From positions 372,001 through 436,000 of the forward strand of contig MU271154.1 of assembly GCA_021432605.1 (NCBI GenBank): 64,000 nt of DNA, given 5' to 3'. The DNA comes from Coniochaeta sp. PMI_546. Taxonomy: Eukaryota > Ascomycota > Sordariomycetes > Coniochaetales > Coniochaetaceae. Below, one piece after another: positions 34,328-45,864 of this stretch (positions are counted from its first letter, which is position 1; the number at the start of each line of letters is the position of its first letter). Made by a program: the position numbers and the translations under genes. The notes under the pieces are model-generated. The model was not told the origin of the DNA. It saw only the letters and a list, made by a program, of their open reading frames with translations, and made no database searches.

Positions 34328-36100
34328 ATGACGTCGTCTTCATTGAGTCTTCTTGGCCTTCCGCCAACTATCCGACAACGGATCTATTTCGAGGCTGGTC
34401 TGGTCGTCGACACGGAGATAGCCCTGCATCACGAAGAGCGTGCGGACCGTCGACAGAATGGGGGCAGCATACCAAGCCTCGGCCCTTCCACGGCCCTCAT
34501 GCTCGTCTGTCGATCCATATATGCCGAGGCGTCCCGTCTGCTATATTCCAAAAACACATTCTTTATCCGGTACCAGTCCCGTTCCAAGCATGTTGGTGCC
34601 AGAGACCTCGGACCTCTCCGCCGTCTTTCTCCAACGGCTTTGTCATTACTCACTTCCCTCGATATCCATCTCCATGTTGCAGCTCGGAAGGCCGGAACAC
34701 ACGATATTAGTCGTGTCCCTCGTACCGGTATGACTTATGAATGTCCAGACTCAGGAGATGAGCCATTGAGCAGCGCCTCTGCCCAAGGCCAAGAGGCGCT
34801 ACTTGAATGGCAAACCACGGCACGGCACTGCAGCCCATATATTCGCCCTGGAACCCTTCATCTCAGTTTGATCTGCGATGTGGCCGACTTTGAAATGGCA
34901 CACCGCATTACCGACCCACTCAATCAATTCCCAGTCTTAGCCAGCTGCCGGCTTAGACTCGGAAACGATCCCAAGTCGGGGCTTCTTCACATAGCCAGAG
35001 ACGCCGCTACGCGAGCCCAGAGACACAAAACGGGCTGCCTTGAGACTTCCTCCGGCTTGCAATTCCGCTTCCTTGATCTCCCCATCGAGCTTCGGCTTCA
35101 CATTCTAGAGTACACGGACCTCGTCACTCCCTTGAGTCGGGTTTCCTGGAATCCGCGAGACGGCTATAAGCCCACAATCTTAGCAGGATGCAGTGGGCCA
35201 TGCGGGCCGCCATACGAGATGTGCCACCCCAGAACCCATCGGGGATGCAAGCCCTGCCAATGTCTCCAGCAGCCCAAATGTCCGCATCAGCAATACAAGT
35301 GCTGGCTTTGCGGCCATTACGCTTGCCAGTTCCGGCGCTGCTGGAGACGCGATAGAGGTTGCTTCTGCAGCAGCTATCACGCCGCGTACTCGCCGCAATG
35401 CAATTGCTGGCTTCCACCGACGCCGCTGTTTCTCGTCAACCGAGCCTTCTGTGCGGATGCTCGAGCCACGTTCTTCAGCCAGAATCACTTCACGATAGAT
35501 TGTGCTCGACCATATTCCGATGACCCCTACGAGCTTGGAAGGCTTCCACCGCGACAAGAGCGCCACCCAGGGAGTATCTTCTTGATGAGCGTGGTCCCTG
35601 CCTCGTCGCTCAAACATCTTCGGTCTCTGGAGTTTCGCTCACTTAGCATCGACACTGTTCCCGTCTCTGATGATCCAGCGGACCAGGACTGGTTGCGAAC
35701 CATTGACCACGTGAAAGACAGAATCGACCCTCGATTGGTTATGCTCGATGTCTATATCGAAAATTCCTTAGACAGACCCGACACGGACTTCTATAATGCC
35801 CTAGCAGAGGAGGGGGGTATTGACTTACTCAAGGGGTATCTCGGTTCATTCTGGCCGCTGGAAATATCCGGTTCCAGCGCCTTGCAAGAGTTCTATGTCT
35901 CACTGCTACTCGGCGAGGAAGTAGTTGGCTACTACATTCGGCCTCGACACCGAGGTAGCCGTCCAGAAATCGAGGCTTGCTTGGCGGGGTCGGAAATCAG
36001 GAGCGAGCGCGAGTGGCAGATGTCTGGTCATCAAAGTCCAGAGTCACTGAGTAATAGCAACAAGGTCGAGGGCATTTGGGGTTACATTTATACCTATTAA
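34328..36100 (+). CDS. Protein with two 2EXR/F-box-like units around a Cys-rich segment
   Basis: An intronless frame of 590 residues from the ATG at 34328; the open frame extends further upstream but lacks leader-free starts of equal quality. Two similar units are visible. Unit 1 (residues 7-80) has LGLPPTIRQRIYFEAGL, LMLVCRSIYAEASRLLYSKN and FFIR. Unit 2 (from about residue 245) has FLDLPIELRLHILEYTDL and later LFLVNRAFCADARATFFSQN. Between the two halves of unit 2 lies an insertion very rich in cysteine (CSGPCGPPYEMCHPRTHRGC, then PKCPHQQYKCWLCGHYACQF and GCFCSSYH) that could bind metal. The role is unknown; the fold is shared with the protein at 3874-5060. No signal peptide or membrane span is seen. 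Confidence 0.78.
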   Translation: MTSSSLSLLGLPPTIRQRIYFEAGLVVDTEIALHHEERADRRQNGGSIPSLGPSTALMLVCRSIYAEASRLLYSKNTFFIRYQSRSKHVGARDLGPLRRLSPTALSLLTSLDIHLHVAARKAGTHDISRVPRTGMTYECPDSGDEPLSSASAQGQEALLEWQTTARHCSPYIRPGTLHLSLICDVADFEMAHRITDPLNQFPVLASCRLRLGNDPKSGLLHIARDAATRAQRHKTGCLETSSGLQFRFLDLPIELRLHILEYTDLVTPLSRVSWNPRDGYKPTILAGCSGPCGPPYEMCHPRTHRGCKPCQCLQQPKCPHQQYKCWLCGHYACQFRRCWRRDRGCFCSSYHAAYSPQCNCWLPPTPLFLVNRAFCADARATFFSQNHFTIDCARPYSDDPYELGRLPPRQERHPGSIFLMSVVPASSLKHLRSLEFRSLSIDTVPVSDDPADQDWLRTIDHVKDRIDPRLVMLDVYIENSLDRPDTDFYNALAEEGGIDLLKGYLGSFWPLEISGSSALQEFYVSLLLGEEVVGYYIRPRHRGSRPEIEACLAGSEIRSEREWQMSGHQSPESLSNSNKVEGIWGYIYTY

Positions 36101-37579
36101 TACGTCCTTATCCTTAAGAATATCAATTCGTATATCTGTATTCTACAATACGGAGTCACCGTGGTCTACTCATCGGCTTAACACTTGAGGAGGCAAACAT
36201 TTAAATGCCTGCGATCATGATCACTGTGGAGACGATGCCCCAGAGTATATGCGAGCTCGACACGACGGATGCGGGTGATAAGAAAGCTTTACATGCTCCA
36301 GAGCTAGATAGAAGCTCGAGCAAGTTAATACGCAGTACTGCATTACAAATAGACCACTGCGTTGATCTTAGCTCAAAAAGCTATTTTTGCGTCACTACCT
36401 ATTCCGCCAAACTTAGGATAACGGCAAAGATCCATAACGGCAATGCTCCCAGACTCGAGCCTAGAGGAACTGTCAAGTCTCAGAACAAACTATCATGAAA
36501 GAACAAAGGACTTCACATCTGCTGCGAGAACATCGACCTCACTCGCGGAAGCAAACTTCCTTCCGACATGACTGGTACATCCGCAATAAAAAGTAGTACT
36601 CATCTTGGTTAACGAATAGCCTACAGAGATCACGAGGCACAGAAATACACCCTGCGACAACCCGGAATACAAGTTTCGCATGATGGCGAGTCACCTCCGA
36701 GTCAAGCTACAAGTCAAGCCAGGAGCGACTAGGTCTAGCTGGTGGACATTTACAAGAGGACATTGCTCGACGAACGAAACGAAATAAACCAAGTCAAGGA
36801 AAATAAATTGGTTTGGGGCAAGGATGCCGAGGATTTTCGTCCCGATCGGAATTCGAGGGAGGAAGAGAGTGGTGAGACGGAGGAACAGTTCATCGCTAGG
36901 CTACGAAAGGTGAATTGTCGTTTGGAACGGACCCGGGAACTGTATTGGAAAGTCTATGGGATCGATGCCAGTGTGCAAATCGCTACCTAGTATGATGTGA
37001 AATTGATCCACCATAAGAGGGAGTGGGAGGTCTGCATGTTAGGGTCGGCAAGAGATTAGAGTGAATTTACCCAAGGGGCAGATTTCTGAAACTGATCCGT
37101 CATATCGAACACAGCCAGGTACTGGTTGTATGGGAAGATGAGGGATGCGAACATCATGAGTATTATTTTACTTGACGCGGTGGCCGATGCAACGATGACC
37201 GCTGGTCACCAAGGTTGAAGCTTTATCCCCTACAACTTCAACACCCGTATCCAGGAGGAAAAGGGAAAAGGGAAATGGTAAAAGATAGTGGGCGTTATCA
37301 GGGTCTGCGAGTACCCGTTTGATCAGGTATCGCAGGTTACGTTGATTGTGACAGGCAGGTCTAATATAATATGAGCCTTATTGAACTCTGAAGCGCCAGA
37401 CTGACTCCATCTCCGGCAGGCTCCAGCACCTTGGCCACCGAGTAAACCTTAGTCTTAACGTGTAACAACAGTCAGCCAGGAAAGGACGGCTGTCCGACAT
37501 CACCTACTAGATGCCCTATATTGACATCACTTCCCACCGCTAAAACTTCAACGCTTCACTGCAGGCTATCACTTCATAT
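36101..37579. other. AT-rich intergenic region with a weak small frame
   Basis: About 1.5 kb. A plus-strand frame to 36990 (from about 36742) reads as a charged helical protein (KRTLLDERNEINQVKENK, EEQFIARLRKVNCRLERTRE) but starts without ATG. It may be the last exon of a short gene or a relic. The rest shows nothing I can support. Confidence 0.35.
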
Positions 37580-38054
37580 TTAATGATGCCTACTAAACGC
37601 TATAATGCCTACCACCATGACGCACGTAAATAGCATGATGAACGTCGCCGCCACCAAGCTGCAGCAGTGCTTGTCCCGGTCGAGACGGGCGCGCCGCTCC
37701 GCGATGCGCTCGCACTGGTCGCAGTGCACGTGTGGCTTGCCAGCGACCGGCTGGAGAGGCGTGTCGTTGGCGCCAGGCAGATCCGCTTCAAGATCAACCG
37801 GCGGTTGCTCTTGCTGCTCGCCGTGTAAGTGGTTGGGGCCGTTATTATAGTCGGGCTCGTCTTGGGGGACGGTGGTGTACTGAATATGTGAAGAATCTAA
37901 AGTTAGTGGGGATCTGATGTGTTTGGGTGGACTTGTCGCTTGCACTTACGGCGCTGGACGAGCCGGCAGGCGGCTGTCGGTTTACCGGGTGATCAGCAAA
38001 GAGCTCGTCGTACGACGGAGCGGGCTCGGATGTCGTGTGGCCGCCGTTACCCAT
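37580..38054 (-). CDS. Small membrane protein with C-terminal transmembrane segment
   Basis: Two exons (38054-37950, 37879-37580) give 134 residues. The 70-base intron (37949-37880) has donor GTAAGT, branch-like CACTAAC and acceptor ATTCAG, in phase 0. The N-terminus has APSYDELFADHP, a Pro-Ser-Tyr-Asp motif resembling PY-type sorting signals. The middle is acidic and Pro/Asn-rich. Near the end, HVHCDQCERIAERRARLDRD offers a Cys-X-X-Cys pair, then a single hydrophobic span (CCSLVAATFIMLFTCVMVVG) closes the protein (residues about 108-130). This arrangement suggests a tail-anchored endomembrane protein. No family is recognised. Confidence 0.65.
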
Positions 38055-38499
38055 CGCGGATTCTTGTCCTAGGAATGGAAGGTTGTATGTTCCGAGTAAG
38101 TGAAGGTAGTGATATGGGTTAACCACCTTGGGTAAAATGGAGAAGCTTCTGCAAAGATGCACATTTTGGTTTCGAGTAGGAGGCCTCATATTACGAAGGA
38201 AGATGTTCCACGCTGTCGCCACGGGGGAAGCGGCTGAACTTCACGCCGCGTCATCCCGCTCAATCTGGTTAGCGCACTCGCATAACTACGATACTACTGC
38301 GTAAGCTCTCAAATGATATCGTATCTTGCTAATATAATTATATGTATCAAGTCAATTGATACAGACGCGTGAGCTTACAGAGCCTACCAGTTGGCAGGCT
38401 AAGGCGGTGCCTAGACTGCCTGAACCCCGTACACTAGGTCTATAGCGCGCAAGGTAAGTGCAGTACTAGGTGCAGTACTGGGTTCAATAGTAAATGCAC
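38055..38499. other. Intergenic AT-rich region with a short tandem repeat
   Basis: No gene. Holds two adjacent near-identical 12-mers, GTGCAGTACTAG (38458-38469) and GTGCAGTACTGG (38470-38481). Confidence 0.5.
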
Positions 38500-39400
38500 C
38501 TAGAACTACACTACTAATGGACCTGCCTTATGCCCAGGCTTGCCAGAGATCTCAAGCATCGTCTCCGGCGAGGGTTGCTGGTCTGGAGAGACCCTCATAA
38601 ACAACGTGTACACAACGTTGTCCCGCTGCGGGAGCCTGTTACTCGTCGGGGTGATGAGGAGTGTCCGGTGCATTTAGCTAACACCAGGGCCAGGCAGTTC
38701 CTTTCGGCGAGATCAGTGCTTGGTAACAATATTCACGCAATTACATCCCTGCTCACCCGACTCGACAACCCCATTATCCTCAGAAACAAGCACTCCCCCC
38801 TTGTTGCCGTCGCTGTGGAATACGCAAATCTTGAGATTAGTCTCACAAGTAAGAAATCTCAGTGAGTGCTCGGTGACTTCAAGATCTATGTCAACCTCAT
38901 CTCACAAACATGATAGGGCAGAGTAATCATATACGAGACTCAACCGTAAAAGTCTTGCCGGTGACGGGCGAGCCACTGAGAATAATGAGCAGGCATTGAC
39001 CTTCTCTTGCTGTCAGTTCTTGGCTGTGGTGAGCCCTGGCTGAGTCGGCTGGATTCTCACCTTTGCCGTCGATGAGATCATCATAATCCGCTCTGCGCTT
39101 CATGTGGCTCTCGACGAAGCGTTTTGAGGATACCTTCTTCAATTTTGTCCAGTGCGACCTTGTCGAAGACACTTTCGTGAAACCTGTGCGGGTGGAATTG
39201 TCGACGTGAGAATTTCCCCTGAGAGTCAGCAAGACAACGACGAGGAACGGCCACATCGCGGGTGTTGGAAGCCGTATCCCAGGCCTGCTTGTTGACGGAT
39301 AGACCTAACTTGGGCAACCATGAGGAGGAGGTTAGCCTCCGACTCTAAGACAGCCTTACAGTCCTCCTCGAGCTCGGCCTTCGTGGGCTTCTCGTAGTGG
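38500..39400 (-). pseudogene. Relic of a fungal AAA+ ATPase gene
   Basis: Two minus-strand frames carry pieces of a fungal AAA ATPase of the type with an N-terminal DUF7025-like region. The 39317-39081 frame holds FHPHRFHESVFDKVALDK, and the 38927-39256 frame holds KRFVESHMKRRADYDDLI, GKG and a Walker A-like LSGSPVTGKTFTVES. In intact relatives these are contiguous, so a frameshift separates them. Downstream of Walker A only stop-filled sequence is seen, with no Walker B. The relic overlaps plus-strand ankyrin remains at its upstream end. Confidence 0.55.
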
Positions 39401-40103
39401 CGTGCAACAACGGCAGCATCGAGATGGTGGAGCTCCTCCTCCAGCCGACAGCACCGTCAGCTACGAAGGAATGCACAAACAGGCGCTGCTGGCCGCGGCT
39501 TACTCATGCAAAATTGAGATCGTGCAAAAGCTGCTGCACGCGGACCCCGTCGCCTTCTCGCACGTAGAAATCCGTCTTGATGCTATCATTAATCTCAGAG
39601 ACAGGATACAGGAATGAAAACTCCTCTCTGATGAATTGTCGCGCGATCACCGCCAGAGTTCGACGAGCAACGGCACTACCACTAGCCATGAGCTTGACGC
39701 CAACGTGCACATGATGTGCAAGATCTCGGAGATGATCTTTCAAGGAATTGAGGTTCGCCAGCGCAATCTCGTATCGATCTCCCTGGCCCAGTTCTGGTTC
39801 CTGACAGGCTGCTATCATGAAGTTCTCCAGCAGCTGCGCGATCTCGGCACGGACTTCTCCGGCGCTGACGGCAGCGGCTCTTCCTTCTTCCATGCCGCCT
39901 GGCTCCAGGGGAATGTCGCTTCGGTGCGCCTACTGCACGGCAACGGCGGCGATCCCACCATCCCGTACGGCTCGCACGGAGTGTCATGTCTTCAGATCGC
40001 GTTCCACGTGGAACATAAAGTTATGAGGTTTCTACTTATCTCAGATGCTCAGACCAGTGTGGTGGTTTCTGAGGTGTGTAGCCCTTCAAAATATTCAAAC
40101 TAA
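39390..40103 (+). pseudogene. Relic of an ankyrin-repeat gene
   Basis: Ankyrin-like units appear on the plus strand: ACNNGSIEMVELLLQ in one frame (about 39400-39445), ALLAAAYSCKIEIVQKLL in another (about 39486-39540), and SFFHAAWLQGNVASVRLLHG with GVSCLQIAFHVEHKVMRFLL further on (about 39885-40040). The last two share a frame that is open from 39402 to 40103 except for a single TGA at 39615-39617 between DRIQE and KLLSDELSRDH, where relatives would probably have Trp. The frame change near the start plus this stop argue for a broken gene. A short intron covering the stop is conceivable but no good splice pair was found. Confidence 0.5.
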
Positions 40104-41600
40104 TTATGTTTAGACTACAAAACAACGGCAAGTCTGAGATGACTGTAAAAAGTCAGGCTTCATTCTTGTGGGTAACGGGGTGCCTTGCTAGTCTTAGCAG
40201 CCTGCCAGCCGTCAATTATTAAGGTTGTCTGATATGTGAGACTACTATATGCTAACTATTCCCTTGTTGTGCATGGGCCGAGCTGACGCTACTCAAACCT
40301 GAGCTGGAGTGAGCTTCACATAAACGCAGCGGTAAGCGAACGCATGGTTGTATCGCAGAGTAATGTTGACGTGCTCATCGAGCAACATCATAGTCACCGG
40401 TCTTTGGCCTCACACGATTTCTAGCCCACAGGCTCTGAGACGAGGACATGAATCCTTAATTTAGCTAAATAACTCAACAGAGGTAAGGCTATTGGAGTCT
40501 AGCTAGGAAAAGTCGACAAGGAGCTAGTTAGTGACTATTTCTAGGTTAGTAAATAGGTTGTGTGAAGAGTAACGGCGGCTTTGCCAGGGCTTATGCGGAT
40601 GTGGAGAGCGAACAGGTACCTTAAGCAGTTCAAGTTAGGCCTGAAGAAAACAACGATTTTGACCAACTGCGGTGGGTTATCTGTGAGGCCCCGTTTCGTG
40701 GAAGACTCCTGTTAAATTCCAGATTGTGGACTGCCCAGGTATCCCAAAACACTGGAAACCAAGGGGACCACATCTACACGGTAATTTGAGAGTCGTGTCC
40801 AAGGATCGACGGGAAGTGCCCGCCCAACCACCGTATGTAGGGCTCCCACGCACACGTGGCGCGGGGGTTGCATCGTTACCTAGTGACCACACAAGCACAG
40901 CGTTTAGCGTCCGCTTGCTGCATTGGATCATGTTGCTTGCCGCGATGCATGCACGCGGCCATTCTGGCTGATTCCACAGCTACTGCATTGGTCGGGCTTG
41001 CATCCTTTCGGAGCCTTGATTAATATGTATGTCGAATGGGCGACATCAAATATAAGCCTCACACCCGATGGAGCCTCCTCACTCGTGAAGGTGCCCTGCT
41101 GAATCCTTGTTTTGACCGAGACATTGGGGAGGTGTTGATCCGTGAATGGTTTGAAATTTGCGTTGGTACCCGAAATAGTCAACCAGTGACGTCGTTGCGT
41201 CACCGGCAGTGCGTCCGTCGTTGCTGCCCAAAGGGGCCAACACCCGACCCAGCGACAACCTAATGCGGCTCAGGCGCACCACGGCTCCACCAGTACAACC
41301 ATGTGGAGTGACACGGTGACTCAAGATCACCAGACTGGCAGCCAAGCATGTACCCCTTATTACCAGTGTTTACCTGCACTGCATGCATGTACGATCCCTC
41401 GCCCTCTTTGCTGTATATCGATCGTCCAAAACCAGACAACCACCACAAAGTACTCAAACCAAACATCGACCTTCTCACATTCTCAAGCCAACCTGGAAGG
41501 ATCATGAGAAATCACATCTACCCCTACTCGCTGGCTGAAATACATTGGTTGTTTGACATACTTCATCCACATACACTTGATCACCCAGAACATCGACACA
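40104..41600. other. Intergenic region, partly AT-rich
   Basis: About 1.5 kb. The first 450 bases are AT-rich and stop-rich in all frames. The remainder is the promoter and leader side of the coiled-coil gene, with a TATA-like AAATATAAGCC near 41048-41058. No gene is supported. Confidence 0.45.
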
Positions 41601-44600
41601 ATGTCTCTGCAATTCCGGTCCACGACGCAACGTGAGCCAACCGCGCAGGCTGGCACTACGATGACCTCTGCACAAAACAACCCTACGAAACCTCAAATGC
41701 AAAACCAACGCCCACCAGGTATCACGGCTTCACAAGACAGTACTCAAGGACGCCAGAGCACTATGGCATACCTCGACCCCAATGACAGGATGAGAGGCAG
41801 AGCCACTCGACAAGATCTACCAACCACCACTGCTACTGATAGAACAAGATCGAGGACGCTTCGACCCCAACGCCGAAGCTTCGACAATATCTCGGACATA
41901 TCTAACCAGCCCGATGTAGGCTCAGGGTCCGACATAGGGGGCAGAGACAGAGCACCCCCAACCCCAAGCACGGGCACCAGCACAGCTCAGCCACCTACAA
42001 TGCGCAGACCCACAGTCTTCTATCCTGCTGCGAGGCTTGCTCCATCTCGGCAGACCTACACCGTCCGTAAGAGGTCGCAGTCTCAGGGAATGTCGACTGA
42101 TAATCTCCTTGAGAAACGACATCGATCTCCTCACAACCCTGAGTCGGATTCAGAATATAGCTCTTCTGAGCTGTCGACAAGCACCCAGGCCACAACCGTT
42201 GCATCAGATGACGAATCTATAAGCTGGGGCGCGGGGTTCAAACCCAACAAGACATCACATCGTCCAAGTCTATCTCAGGCAATTCGACAATCAGATCCAA
42301 GGGAACAAACAGTCCAGTATCTTGGCCCGAGACTGTCGTCACAGTTCGATCCTAACCCCAGGGGATCCTCGCTGCAGTTCTCTCCTAGAGAATCCACAGT
42401 CCAGTTCTCTGAGCCGTTAGAGTCATCCGTCCACTTTCAGACACCATCGAGAGGAACCCCTGCACCAACACCTCGGCAGAGAGATGCTCAGTCCCAGTCG
42501 TCAAAGTCCTCACAGGATTTCCCAGCAGCTCCTCAGCCACCGAGACCGGACCGGCTGTCGGATACCACGCAAACGCACAGACGCCAGCACAGCGAGGCCT
42601 CCACACGGCGACAACCCCTTCCTGTCTCGGTTCCTGTGGAAACGCGCCGGCCTCGCGCGGAGGATGTCCTCCTCGACAAAATTGAGCAACTCAAAGGGGA
42701 GACTGAAACGCTCCAGCAGCAACAGAACAAATCCGGCAAAGAACTAGAAGACACCCTCCTCCGGCTCGCCTCCTTGCAGGACGCCAAGGAAGCCGCTGAG
42801 CGTACCCGCAACCAAGAGAAAGAACTGCGGGAGGGCCTGTCACACGAACTCGACGAGCAGGAGCGTGTCATCGAGGAGCTGGAGCACACCGTCAACGAGA
42901 CTGCAAGGCAACTTGCCAGCAAGACATCGCAGCTCGCCGATGCACAACGCCAGCTGGAGAAGCGAGATGACCTGCTGCACGAGTTGTCCGAGCTGAAGGC
43001 TCGCTTCACTGAGGCCTCCAAGATCCTCGTCGACGTCCAGACCGAGCGAGACGGGTTGAAGAAATCTCTTGAGGACGCCGAGTACCGCAGCGCAAAGTTG
43101 GAGAAGGAGGTTGCACAGCTATCCGACGAGAAGAAGGCGCAGGAGGTGTACTTTGTCGAACGCATTGCGGGATTGGAGATCACCAAGGAGACACTCGAGA
43201 TCAAGGTTGAGACCTTGGGTACGGAGAAGGCGACGCATGAGATGCAGTATGCTGATGTCGTCAAGGAGAATGGGACGTTGAAGGTTGAGGTTGAGACGCT
43301 GGCGGAGCAGGTCAAGACTCTGACGGCGGAGAAGACTGGTGTTGAGGAGGAGAATGCAGGACTTCAGACCACTGTCAAAGGGCTAGAAGAGGACAAGAAA
43401 GAACTTCAGACGCAGGTCGAGAGTCTTCAAGCTGATAAAGAGCAGCTGAAGGCTCAGATTACCGAACTCGAGGAGGATAAGTCTGGCCTCAGCGCCAAGA
43501 TTGAGGGACTCGACACGGACAAGAAGGAGCTTCAGGACAAGATCGCGGAACTCGAAGGGGAGAGGACAGAGCTCAACTCTCGAATTGAAGCTCTCGATGG
43601 TGAAAAGAAGGGCTTGGAGGCGCGTCTCGAGGCATTGGACACCGACGTGGTGGGCCTCAAGTCCAACATTGAAGCCATGTCCGGTGAGAAGAATGAGCTA
43701 CAGGCGCAAGTCGATACCCTACAAGATGAGAAAGATGACCTGGAAGCACGTATCGAAGGCCTTGAGAAGGAAGTCGAAGATCTGAAAGGGCAAATTGAGT
43801 CCATTGGCGATGAAAAGGACGCGTCCAAGGCCCAAGTGGACGCTCTCAACGCTGATAAGGAGAAGCTCGAGGAGCAAGTCAAGGCTCTTGGAACCCAGAT
43901 TGAGGAGTCCAATGCAAAGTACGAAACCCTGGATCTCGAGAAGGCAGCTCAGGTTACCCTTTCCGGAGCGCTCACCGTTGAGCGAGACTCCCTGAAAGAA
44001 GAAATCGACTCCCTCAAAACCAAGACAACAGAGCAGGAATCTGAGATCGAGAAGCTCAAGGAGGTGGAGGCCAAGTCTAAGTCCGAACTCGACTCTCTGC
44101 AACAAAAAGCAGCAGATCTCTCCACCGAGAACGACCAACTCAAAGCAACCCAAGCCGCCCTTCCCACCGACGTCGCCGAGCTCCAGAAGGCTCTCACTGA
44201 GCAACAAGCGACCAACGCAACTCTCGCCGAAGAAGCAGCCAAAGTAGCTCCCCTCACAGCCGAGAAGACCGACCTCGAAGCCAAGATAGCCGATCTCACA
44301 TCCACGGCCGCACAGGTCCCAGGTCTGCTGGAGCAAAACAGCAACCTCACCACGCAATTGACCGCCGCGAACGCGCAGATCGCCGAGCTTGGAGGGCAGC
44401 TCAGCGCATCGAGCCAGCATATCGAGCAGTTCAAGGCCGCATATCAGGGCGCCGCCTCCGAGGTGACCAAGCTGACGAGGCTTGTGGGTCAGTTGCGCGC
44501 GCGGGTGGCGGAGCTGCGGCCGGCGAGGAAGAAGCCTGCTGTGCGGATCAAGCAGGAGGATCTGGTGCTTGTCAGGAGTGCGGTGGACAAAGGAACGCTG

Positions 44601-44726
44601 TAAGTTTCTATTTTCTTGATGAAATGTTTGGTGCTGTGGGTATATGCTAACGTTTTGAGCAGGCAAGTTGTGAAGAAGACTGATCTTCGGCCATCTCGAA
44701 GCCCGTCCGCGACACGCTCTGAGTGA
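41601..44726 (+). CDS. Large coiled-coil protein
   Basis: Exons 41601-44599 and 44663-44726 give 1020 residues. Residues 1-350 are low-complexity, rich in Ser, Thr, Pro, Gln and Arg, with a repeated theme (SSLQFSPRESTVQFSEPLES). Residues about 352-970 form a near-continuous coiled coil (KIEQLKGETETLQQQQNKSG onward). The central part has imperfect repeated units built on LE..K..L...IE.L, for example KIEGLDTDKKELQDKIAELE, RIEALDGEKKGLEARLEALD and QVDTLQDEKDDLEARIEGLE. The C-terminus is basic (RARVAELRPARKKPAVRIKQ) and ends in Ser-Arg residues from exon 2. No motor or enzyme domain is visible, so it is probably a structural or scaffold protein; the specific role is unknown. Confidence 0.85.
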
Positions 44727-45593
44727 GCGCCAACTGTTTATTTTCTTTGCTTTATGTGTGTTCTGCTCTTCACTATGCTGGACGACATGTGATGATGATT
44801 TTGGGCATCAAAACTTTGGATAGAAAAAGGATTAACATTGCTTTCCGGGCATCACTGCCCTTCCTCTTATGTCAAGTTTTCTACATTGTCCTGTTTGCAT
44901 CCCGTTCGTTTTGTGTTCATAGTGTAGACTTGGAATTGGGTTACTGGGAGACACATCTTGTATTTAGCAGTTGCCAAGAATGATTTACGGACCCCCAACA
45001 TGCTTGATGTGCCGTGAGTGAAGATGACCAGGCACTCCCGAACGACTGGACTCGACCAAATATAGCCTGTTGCCCCTCAACCTGCGCCGCTCCCCAGAAT
45101 CATGTGCCACCAACACTAGGCATGAAACACCGGGACTATAGTTTCAAGATGCTCTGCAGCGTCTCCATGGCCAGCTTAGGAGCCTTGAAACAGATTTCGC
45201 GATCTCCGCCAAGCTTGATCTGTTCTTTCGGTTATATGCTGAGTCGCGGTAGTGCTATACAGCCAAACTGCGAAACCTGCAATCGCCACCGAAAAAAGCA
45301 TATGACAGCGGTCTTGACTTCAGAAGGCACCTCCTGGGTCTAGTAGCCAGGCCACAACAGGCTATTTTCTGCTTCCTGTGGTGAGATGTTGGCTACTAGT
45401 GCGCTCGTGTTGTGATGCAGGCATCACCAGAGGATTGAACAGCTAATTAAGTCCTTCATCATATATATAATGACGGATTTCCACTACTAAAATTCGATAA
45501 TCCCTAACAGCATCAACAAGTCAACACACGCTTACACCATAAACGTTCAACTTCCATTCACCTTATCGACGACACCGAACTCGTGTTATTCAG
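44727..45593. other. Intergenic region
   Basis: Flanks only. A TATA-like ATATATATAA at 45461-45470 lies about 200 bases before the small Cys-rich gene. Confidence 0.45.
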
Positions 45594-45653
45594 GTACCTT
45601 CCCTCTCATAAGCGCGTCTTCATCTGTGTATCGGTACTAACCACCCGCCCTAG
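45594..45653 (+). other. Probable 5' untranslated-region intron
   Basis: GTACCT donor at 45594, branch-like TACTAAC, and acceptor CCCTAG at 45651-45653, ending ten bases before the ATG of the small Cys-rich protein. The splice pair is typical for this genome, but the assignment is by eye. Confidence 0.5.
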
Positions 45654-45663
45654 AACCATCACA

Positions 45664-45864
45664 ATGTGCACCTACCTCGGAACCCTCTGGCACTGCGGCC
45701 ACGCCCAATGGGCCAAGATGGACGGCTACCCTTACTGCAACAACAACTGCCCGCGCACGGCCCAGAACTCGAGCATCTACAACGAGCACCGCAGCCTCTG
45801 CAACGACTGCGAGAAGGCCGAGGAGCGTCGACGACGACGCGGCGGCCGTAGCCATGGTCGCTAG
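45664..45864 (+). CDS. Small Cys/His-rich protein
   Basis: A 66-residue protein with evenly spaced cysteines and histidines: MCTYLGTLWHCGHAQWAKMD, then YCNNNCPRTAQN and HRSLCNDCEKAEERRRRRGG. The Cys-X-X-Cys pair and the CGH triplet could bind zinc. The tail is strongly basic (Arg-rich). There is no signal peptide, so it is probably intracellular. Codon use is clearly coding and GC-rich. An upstream in-frame ATG (about 45583) would add residues that are lost if the predicted untranslated intron is spliced. No family is recognised, although short Cys-rich proteins of this pattern are common in ascomycetes. Confidence 0.65.
   Translation: MCTYLGTLWHCGHAQWAKMDGYPYCNNNCPRTAQNSSIYNEHRSLCNDCEKAEERRRRRGGRSHGR

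Noticed and set aside
39504-39893. Minus-strand frame of 129 codons over the ankyrin relic
   Set aside because: It is probably a shadow of the plus-strand ankyrin-like sequence, which has recognisable repeat units.
43719-44666. Long minus-strand frames opposite the coiled-coil gene
   Set aside because: The Leu- and Ser-rich compositions are the antisense of Lys/Glu-rich coiled-coil codons.
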